This document shows positions 58,323 through 64,000 of a DNA stretch of 64,000 bases, piece after piece; the first letter of the stretch is position 1, and the number at the start of each line of letters is the position of its first letter. The translations under genes and the position numbers were made by a program. This DNA is from Paracoccaceae bacterium (lineage in GTDB: Bacteria > Pseudomonadota > Alphaproteobacteria > Rhodobacterales > Rhodobacteraceae). The DNA lies in assembly GCA_021296235.1 (NCBI GenBank), contig JAGWAS010000001.1, positions 62,001 to 126,000 of the forward strand, in the 5' to 3' direction. The notes beneath the pieces are model-generated. The model was not told the DNA's origin. It made no database searches and saw nothing but the letters and a program-made list of their open reading frames with translations.

Positions 58323-61300
58323 ATGGTCAAATTCTCTGAAGCATGGAAGAGGGGCAACGCCCGTCCGCCAAAAGCCTCCGATGCGGAATCCCTGACGGCA
58401 CGACTGAATCAATGGATTTCCGCCGGCGAACGGCATCAGAACCCACTGATGGGCGAATTCGCCCGATCCGCCCTGGAGTTTGAAGACTCGCGTTTGCTTC
58501 TTGAAGCGGTATTCGGAAATAGCCCCTACCTTAGCCAAATACTCTTGGGGGATGTAGGTTTTACGAGAGACCTCCTGGCCAACGGACCCGACGCGACGAT
58601 GGTCGGGTTGATTGCACAGATTGAAGACCGGTCGCGCCTTGGTTTCGAAAACCGCGCCGGGCTCATGTCGAGGATGCGCCGAGCAAAGAGGAGTTTTGCC
58701 GCCGCGGCCGCCTTGGCAGACATTGCCGGTTGCAGCGATGTCATGGCGCTGGCGGAATTGCTGTCCCGTTTCGCCTGCTCCAGCCTTGAGGCAGCCGCGT
58801 CAACCCTGCTGCGCGAGGCGCATGAACGGGACAAACTTTGCCTGCCCGACCCTGAGATGCCGACAAAGGACAGCGGCCTTGTTCTGCTCGGGCTGGGAAA
58901 ACTCGGTGCATTCGAACTGAATTTTTCAAGTGACATCGACATCATTGTTCTCTTTGACGAGAATGTCGCGGCGGTCAATTTCGGAGATCACCAGAAGGTT
59001 TTTTCGTCCCTCGCCAGGAACTTGGTTGAGTTGATGGCACGGAGAACCGAGGACGGCTATGTGTTTCGCACCGATCTGCGACTTCGGCCCGATCCTTCCT
59101 CGACACCTCCTGCAGTTTCAGTAACGGCGGCCCTGAACTACTATCGCACGGTCGGCCAGACCTGGGAACGGGCAGCCATGATCAAGGCACGGCCGGTTGC
59201 CGGCGACCTCAAGGCCGGCAGCGAATTCCTTGAGGCCAACGCGGGGTTCGTCTGGCGGCGCAACCTTGATTTTGCCTCCGTTCGGGACATCCAAACAATA
59301 AAGCGGCAAATCAATGCCAACAAAGGCAGCAACCAAATCGCGGTCGAAGGCCACAATGTGAAGCTTGGCCAGGGTGGAATTCGCGAGATTGAATTCCTTA
59401 CCCAAACACAGCAGTTGATCTGGGGAGGTCAAAATCCGGAATTGCGGGGGGAAAAGACCCTCCAAGCGCTGTCTTGCCTTGCCTCACTTGGGCATATTCC
59501 CAAATCGACCGTCGATGAGCTCACATCGGCCTATCGGTCGCTCCGCAGGATTGAACACCGGATCCAGATGGTGGATGACCAGCAGACACATTCACTGCCA
59601 CCCACAACAGAGGGGGTAGACCAGCTTGCCGTTTTCCTCGGCAACGCTGACGCAGGCGCCTTTCGCCGGCAACTTGTGCGTACGCTGGAAACCGTCAAGC
59701 TGCGATATGATGAGATCTTTGAACGCAGATCCATCGGCCCCGCTGCCTTCCAGTTTGAGTTCGGGCAGGAAGAATTCCGGGAGGAAGCCCTCAAATCTCT
59801 CGCGTCGCAGGGATTCAGCCAACCGGAACAGGCCTGGGAAACCGCCAATCGTTGGTTGACCGGACGGACTCGCGCCACCAGGAGCGAACGGGCTGCAACC
59901 GTAATGAAGGAAATAGTCCCATCCCTCCTTGGAGCGTTCGCAGGATCCGCCAATCCAAACGCGACGCTTGCCCGTTTCGATGATTTTCTGAGCCGCGTAA
60001 ACAGAAGCATCGGACTTCTCGAAATGCTGGCGGCAAAACCGGCACTCTGCAACCTGATTTGCGAAATCATGAGCGACGCACCACAGCTGTCGGAGTGGCT
60101 TTGCAAAGAACCCGGACTGCTGGAAAGCGTCCTCGAAAGTGAATTTGCCGATCTGGAGCTTCCGGACGATCTCGGACTTGAGGAACAGGTCGCCGAGTCC
60201 GCCCGGCGCGGACTTGTCAGGGTCCACTATCGCCTTGAATTCGGTCGGGAGGAATTGAACTCGGATTTGAACGCACGGATCAATCGTGAGGCCCAAGAGG
60301 GAAATGACCTTCAGGCAGTGCTTGACATACAGAGGAGATGGGCAAGGAACAGGATCTTTCAAATCTGCGTCCATATTTTGCGCGGACACCTACCGCCCGT
60401 TGAGGTCTCGTCCCCGCTTTGCCTAATTGCCGAAACCTGCCTCAAGACCCTACTTCCCGCCATCAAACAGGATTTTGCGGCCCGACACGGTTCAGTGGAT
60501 GGTGGCCAACTGGCGATCATTGCCTGCGGCAAGCTTGGCAGTCGGGAAATGACTGTTGCATCCGATCTGGATCTCATTTTCGTCTACGACCATCCCGACC
60601 ACATTGAAGGCTCGAATGGCGAAAGACCGCTTTCCCCGACACAATATTATGCCAAGTTGTGCCGCCGTTTTCTGAACGGCGTAACCGCACCGACGGCGGA
60701 AGGCCGCCTTTACGATGTTGACATGCGGCTGCGACCGAGCGGAAAATCCGGACCGATCGCCTGCTCAATGGATCGCTTCATCACCTACCAGGAAAATGAT
60801 GCCTGGACCTGGGAACATCAGGCGCTCACCCGCGCCAGGGTCATTTTCGCTGAGGGAGATTTGGGTAAAAGAATCGAGAATTCGATCCGCCGGGTTCTTT
60901 GCCAACGCCGGGACCCCTGCAGAACCGCCGCGCAGATCAGGGAAATGCGCGAGCGCATTCGCACCGAAACAATCGAAGGCGGCGGAAACTCGATCAAACA
61001 TCGGCGGGGCGGCTTACTTGATGCCGAATTCATGGCCCAGTTCCTGCAGTTGACCCACGCGGCGGAACATCGGGAACTATTGCTTCGCGATGCCCATGCC
61101 GTGTTCGTCAAGGCCGGGGAACTGGGATTGATCAGCGGGGCGATGGCAGAGGATCTTGCAGAAGCAATCCACTATTGGCGCAATCTCCAAGGCATGCTGC
61201 TGCTGGCGAATGACGACAACCGGCCCGAAATGGATATGGACCGGGCCGTCGCCGGAACCCTTGGTTCCGGATCACAGGGAGTGCTCTATTCGTCATTCGT

Positions 61301-61370
61301 AAAATCGATTGAAGACACTGCATCGCGGGTTTCGGCTCACTTTGAGTCTCTTCTTCCCCCAAATGCATGA
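58323..61370 (+). CDS. glnE: Bifunctional glutamine synthetase adenylyltransferase/deadenylase
   Basis: A 1015-residue regulator that adds AMP to, or removes it from, glutamine synthetase according to nitrogen status signalled by PII. Two nucleotidyltransferase domains are seen: the N-terminal one (GLGKLGAFELNFSSDIDIIV, ~187-215) for deadenylylation and the C-terminal one (CGKLGSREMTVASDLDLIFV, ~730-755) for adenylylation. Both keep the D-x-D pair. Helical regulatory regions separate and follow them. GGGAGG precedes ATG 58323. Length is normal. Confidence 0.96.
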   Translation: MVKFSEAWKRGNARPPKASDAESLTARLNQWISAGERHQNPLMGEFARSALEFEDSRLLLEAVFGNSPYLSQILLGDVGFTRDLLANGPDATMVGLIAQIEDRSRLGFENRAGLMSRMRRAKRSFAAAAALADIAGCSDVMALAELLSRFACSSLEAAASTLLREAHERDKLCLPDPEMPTKDSGLVLLGLGKLGAFELNFSSDIDIIVLFDENVAAVNFGDHQKVFSSLARNLVELMARRTEDGYVFRTDLRLRPDPSSTPPAVSVTAALNYYRTVGQTWERAAMIKARPVAGDLKAGSEFLEANAGFVWRRNLDFASVRDIQTIKRQINANKGSNQIAVEGHNVKLGQGGIREIEFLTQTQQLIWGGQNPELRGEKTLQALSCLASLGHIPKSTVDELTSAYRSLRRIEHRIQMVDDQQTHSLPPTTEGVDQLAVFLGNADAGAFRRQLVRTLETVKLRYDEIFERRSIGPAAFQFEFGQEEFREEALKSLASQGFSQPEQAWETANRWLTGRTRATRSERAATVMKEIVPSLLGAFAGSANPNATLARFDDFLSRVNRSIGLLEMLAAKPALCNLICEIMSDAPQLSEWLCKEPGLLESVLESEFADLELPDDLGLEEQVAESARRGLVRVHYRLEFGREELNSDLNARINREAQEGNDLQAVLDIQRRWARNRIFQICVHILRGHLPPVEVSSPLCLIAETCLKTLLPAIKQDFAARHGSVDGGQLAIIACGKLGSREMTVASDLDLIFVYDHPDHIEGSNGERPLSPTQYYAKLCRRFLNGVTAPTAEGRLYDVDMRLRPSGKSGPIACSMDRFITYQENDAWTWEHQALTRARVIFAEGDLGKRIENSIRRVLCQRRDPCRTAAQIREMRERIRTETIEGGGNSIKHRRGGLLDAEFMAQFLQLTHAAEHRELLLRDAHAVFVKAGELGLISGAMAEDLAEAIHYWRNLQGMLLLANDDNRPEMDMDRAVAGTLGSGSQGVLYSSFVKSIEDTASRVSAHFESLLPPNA

Positions 61371-61670
61371 CGAGACATGCATGCAACTGGATTGAGATGA
61401 CGACAGGGCGGCGCGCACTGACAACCTTGGAGTCACAATCAGAGAAATCAGCAGTGCCAAACAGTCCGTTGCGCATTTGCCGAGGCCATTGAAATTCACC
61501 CTTCATGCAGGTCAACGGATGAAGATGGCCAGTCAACCCGACCCGGTTGCTGCCATCAACGCCGAATCTTGGCAGTGAATTGCAACGGCCATGCCTTCAC
61601 CAATTTTATGCCGCTGCCCGCACGGACCAATGGACTTGCCGATCCAGAATCGAAACCGAACCGGCAAAAA
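61371..61670. other. Gene-free interval between glnE and enoyl-CoA hydratase genes
   Basis: These 300 bases separate two convergent genes. I see no gene and no stem-loop with a T-run that would clearly end either transcript. Confidence 0.5.
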
Positions 61671-62468
61671 TCACCCGCTCTTGGCCCAAGCTGGACTTCT
61701 TCTTTCAAAGAACGCCGCCAAACCTTCCTGTGCCTCCGGATCGCGCCAACGGTCCGCCAGCCAACCCGCCGTGGCGTTGATCAAATCTTCGGGCGGGTTG
61801 TCCGCAAGGCGACGGAGCATTGCCTTGGCGTCCGCGATCGCCCCTGGGGCGCAGGCCAGGCAGGCGTCCACCTCCTCCCCCACCGCAACATCAAGATTTG
61901 CCATTGCGATGGATCTTGAGATCAGCTTCACATCCACCGCCTCCCGACCGCCAACGAGCCTGCCCGAAAGGAACATCCGCCTTGCGCCCGCTTCACCCAT
62001 CCTTGCAAAGAGGTAGGGCGATATGGTCGCCGGGATCAATCCAAGGCGTGTTTCCGTGAGCCCAAACCGGGCGTCCTCATTCGCAAGAACGACATCGGCG
62101 ACCGCCATCAGGCCCAGCCCCCCACCGAAAGAGTTCCCCTGCACGCGGGCGATCACCGGTTTGGGAACCATGTTCCAATCGTTGAGCATATTGGCAAGCT
62201 TGACCGCTTGATCACGCTGAACGTCCGGTGGGGCACCGAACTGACTGCGCATCCATTCAAGATCCGCGCCGGCGCAGAACACTGTGCCGGCGGCAGCCAT
62301 CACGATGACACGAATTGAGGAATCGGAACCGAGTTCGGCTGCCGCCGCGGCAAGTTCCGAAATCATTTCTCCGGAGAATGCGTTGCGCCGTTCGGGTCGG
62401 TTAAGCGTTACCGTTGCCACCCCCCGTTCATCAACGGCAATGCCGATAGTGCCGTGCTTCGCCATCAT
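61671..62468 (-). CDS. Enoyl-CoA hydratase, LiuC (methylglutaconyl-CoA hydratase)-like
   Basis: A 265-residue crotonase-fold enzyme. The oxyanion-hole loops (FCAGADLEWM and GNSFGGGLGLMAVADVV) and the catalytic segment FGLTETRLGLIPATISPYL are present. The ETRLGLIPATISPY wording is characteristic of methylglutaconyl-CoA hydratases in leucine breakdown, and an HMG-CoA lyase gene two positions upstream supports this. Two adjacent ATGs (62468, 62465) are possible starts; the first overlaps the preceding stop by four bases. Other enoyl-CoA substrates remain possible. Confidence 0.83.
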   Translation of the reverse strand: MMAKHGTIGIAVDERGVATVTLNRPERRNAFSGEMISELAAAAAELGSDSSIRVIVMAAAGTVFCAGADLEWMRSQFGAPPDVQRDQAVKLANMLNDWNMVPKPVIARVQGNSFGGGLGLMAVADVVLANEDARFGLTETRLGLIPATISPYLFARMGEAGARRMFLSGRLVGGREAVDVKLISRSIAMANLDVAVGEEVDACLACAPGAIADAKAMLRRLADNPPEDLINATAGWLADRWRDPEAQEGLAAFFERRSPAWAKSG

Positions 62469-63382
62469 GCAGACCCGGGATCATGCTTCACAAGACCCAA
62501 TCTGGACCTGACGACTTCAGGACCAATCACTTTTGCTCCAAGCGACTCAACGATCCCGACCGCCCGTTCCACCAGTTCCGCGTTGGTCGCAAGCACGCCG
62601 CGTTCAAGCATCAGATTGTCCTCCAAGCCCACACGGACATTGCCTCCGGCAAGAACCGCCGCGGCAACATACGGCATCTGGTGCCTGCCGAGCGAGAAAG
62701 CCGAGAATACCCAATCCCTCGGAATGTTATTGACCATGGCCATTAAGGTATTGAGATCATTTGGTGCGCCCCACGGAACGCCCATGCAAAGCTGGACCAG
62801 TGCCGGTGCCTTCAGTATCCCTTTTTCGACCAACCTCTTGGCGAACCAGAGTTGGCCGGTTTCAAAAGCTTCAATCTCCGGAACAACATCCAACGAGGTG
62901 ATGATCCTGCCCATCTCCTCAAGCATGCCGGGGGTATTGACCATGACATAGTCCGCCTCGGCAAAATTCATTGTTCCGCAATCCAGCGTGCAGATTTCCG
63001 GCCGGCATTCCGCAACATGCCGAAGTCTCTCCTCGGCAGCGGCAAGGTCGGTTCCCGCTTCACTGAAGGGCAACGGCATCTCGGCCGGTCCAAGTGTGAG
63101 ATCGCCGCCCATGCCTGCCGTCAGGTTGAGCACGACATCCACGTCGGCGCCCCTGATCCGTTCGGTAACCTCCCGATAATATTCCAAATTCCGGGCAGGA
63201 ACACCGCTTGAGGGATCCCGGACATGGCAATGAACTATCGCCGCCCCCGCCATTGCCGCCTCAATTGCAGCGTCCGCAATCTGCTTTGGCGACCTTGGAA
63301 CATGATGGCTCCTGTCCTGGGTGCTGCCGGCTCCGGTAACCGCGCAAGTGATAAAAACTTCCTGGTTCATCTCCAATGGCAT
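62465..63382 (-). CDS. Beta-keto acid cleavage enzyme (BKACE, DUF849)
   Basis: A TIM-barrel enzyme of about 305 residues that condenses a beta-keto acid with acetyl-CoA and cleaves it, releasing acetoacetate and a CoA ester. Known members act on 3-keto-5-aminohexanoate, dehydrocarnitine and others. Metal and substrate motifs AAIVHCHVRDPSSGVPARN, LNLTAGMGGDL, CTLDCGTMNF and RVGLEDNLMLERGVLATN are intact. ATG 63382 has AAGGAAA upstream and is preferred over an upstream in-frame start at 63403. Its neighbours suggest a branched-acid pathway; the wording resembles dehydrocarnitine-type members in Rhodobacterales as I recall them, so the substrate is open. Confidence 0.88.
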   Translation of the reverse strand: MPLEMNQEVFITCAVTGAGSTQDRSHHVPRSPKQIADAAIEAAMAGAAIVHCHVRDPSSGVPARNLEYYREVTERIRGADVDVVLNLTAGMGGDLTLGPAEMPLPFSEAGTDLAAAEERLRHVAECRPEICTLDCGTMNFAEADYVMVNTPGMLEEMGRIITSLDVVPEIEAFETGQLWFAKRLVEKGILKAPALVQLCMGVPWGAPNDLNTLMAMVNNIPRDWVFSAFSLGRHQMPYVAAAVLAGGNVRVGLEDNLMLERGVLATNAELVERAVGIVESLGAKVIGPEVVRSRLGLVKHDPGSA

Positions 63383-63480
63383 TAGATTTCCTTTCCCGTG
63401 CATTCAGGATCAGAATTGCCTCTCCGGACAATGCCGGAGAGAGACCGTGTCCCAATTGCAAATCCGAAATTCACAAGCAT

Positions 63481-64000
63481 TCACCCGCCCCCAGCTGCCG
63501 CCCGCAGGTCTTTGACGTATCGGGCAGCGCGAACAATCGCATCTCTGTCCAGACCTGTGGAACAACCGCGCCGTTGGAACATATCGCAGACATCCTCCGT
63601 TGCAACATTCCCGGCTGACCCTGGCGCGAACGGGCAGCCACCCAGGCCTCCGATTGATGAATCAAACACGGCAACACCATACTCCAGCGCAGCCCCGATG
63701 TTCCGCAGTGCCCGGCCACCGGTATCGTGGAAATGCCCGGCCAAACGTCTTGGATCAACATCCTTCAACAACCGGTCGAAGAGCCTGCGAACATCGTCGG
63801 GATGACCACGTCCGATCGTATCGCCAAGTGATATCTCCCTGCACCCAAAGCCGAGAAGCTGCTTGGTTACGTTCACAACCGCATCCGGTTGGGTTGGTCC
63901 GTCATAGGGACATTCGAGCACACAAGACACGTAGCCCCTCACCGGCAGATCAGTGTCGGATGCCTCCCGCGTCACTTCACTCAGAACTTCAAGGCTCCTG
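63481..64000 (-). CDS. Hydroxymethylglutaryl-CoA lyase (5' part outside window)
   Basis: This is the C-terminal 172 residues of an HMG-CoA lyase, which splits HMG-CoA to acetyl-CoA and acetoacetate in leucine catabolism. Visible are PVRGYVSCVLECPYDGP, ISLGDTIGRGHPDDVR, the metal-binding LAGHFHDTGGRALRN and the signature GLGGCPFAPGSAGN with the catalytic Cys. The frame runs off the right edge without a start. It lies 98 bases upstream of the BKACE gene and is probably co-transcribed. Confidence 0.92.
   Translation of the reverse strand, partial: RSLEVLSEVTREASDTDLPVRGYVSCVLECPYDGPTQPDAVVNVTKQLLGFGCREISLGDTIGRGHPDDVRRLFDRLLKDVDPRRLAGHFHDTGGRALRNIGAALEYGVAVFDSSIGGLGGCPFAPGSAGNVATEDVCDMFQRRGCSTGLDRDAIVRAARYVKDLRAAAGGG

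Noticed and set aside
1-64000. CRISPR arrays, insertion sequences, phage genes, rRNA or tRNA clusters
   Set aside because: I read for spaced direct repeats, transposase or integrase motifs and T-arm sequences and found none; the only tandem repeats are the in-frame 141-bp units of the LysM gene.

Overview
The window looks like a chromosomal segment of a free-living, aerobic alphaproteobacterium, most probably Rhodobacterales or a close relative. This rests on gene order: a complete nuoA-N operon running into birA, coaX and a ribonuclease J gene; tatA-tatB-tatC near serS-surE-pcm-nlpD; and yajC-secD-secF followed closely by an Mth938-type gene. Base composition is moderately GC-rich by eye. 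TTG and GTG starts are frequent. I see no tRNA, rRNA, CRISPR array, phage or insertion sequence.

Region 1 (1-9.9 kb) holds envelope genes: bamB (cut by the left edge) with a YfgM-like membrane protein on the minus strand, an RND efflux pair on the plus strand, and a 970-residue LysM protein with internal repeats. Region 2 (9.9-16.3 kb) has a LOG-family hydrolase, RarD-type permease, Fe/Mn superoxide dismutase, and yajC-secD-secF-tauE-mth938. Region 3 (16.5-25.9 kb) has serS, then surE-pcm-nlpD-SDR on the plus strand, facing a DUF815 ATPase, tatC-tatB-tatA and a solitary ABC ATPase on the minus strand. Region 4 (25.9-30 kb) has a small exported C39-type peptidase in sparse, AT-richer DNA, an atypical SDR and an RhlE-type DEAD-box helicase.

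Region 5 (30-47.7 kb) is one long minus-strand operon: respiratory complex I in the order nuoABCDEFGHIJKLMN, then birA, coaX and RNase J. Region 6 (47.8-55.5 kb) is the most unusual part. It has an N-formylglutamate amidohydrolase-like gene, an isolated STAS (anti-anti-sigma) gene between two gene-free stretches of about 750 bases, and a tight minus-strand cluster of four genes: response regulator-PP2C phosphatase, RsbW-like kinase, orphan Leu/Ile/Val-type binding protein, and HAMP histidine kinase. Together they look like a partner-switching pathway whose input may be a periplasmic ligand.

Region 7 (55.8-64 kb) has a circularly permuted ATP-grasp/alpha-E pair, glnE, and a minus-strand catabolic group of HMG-CoA lyase (cut by the right edge), a beta-keto acid cleavage enzyme and a LiuC-like enoyl-CoA hydratase. 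The last group suggests leucine or branched-acid breakdown converging on acetoacetate. All assignments come from reading motifs and gene order; no database search was run.
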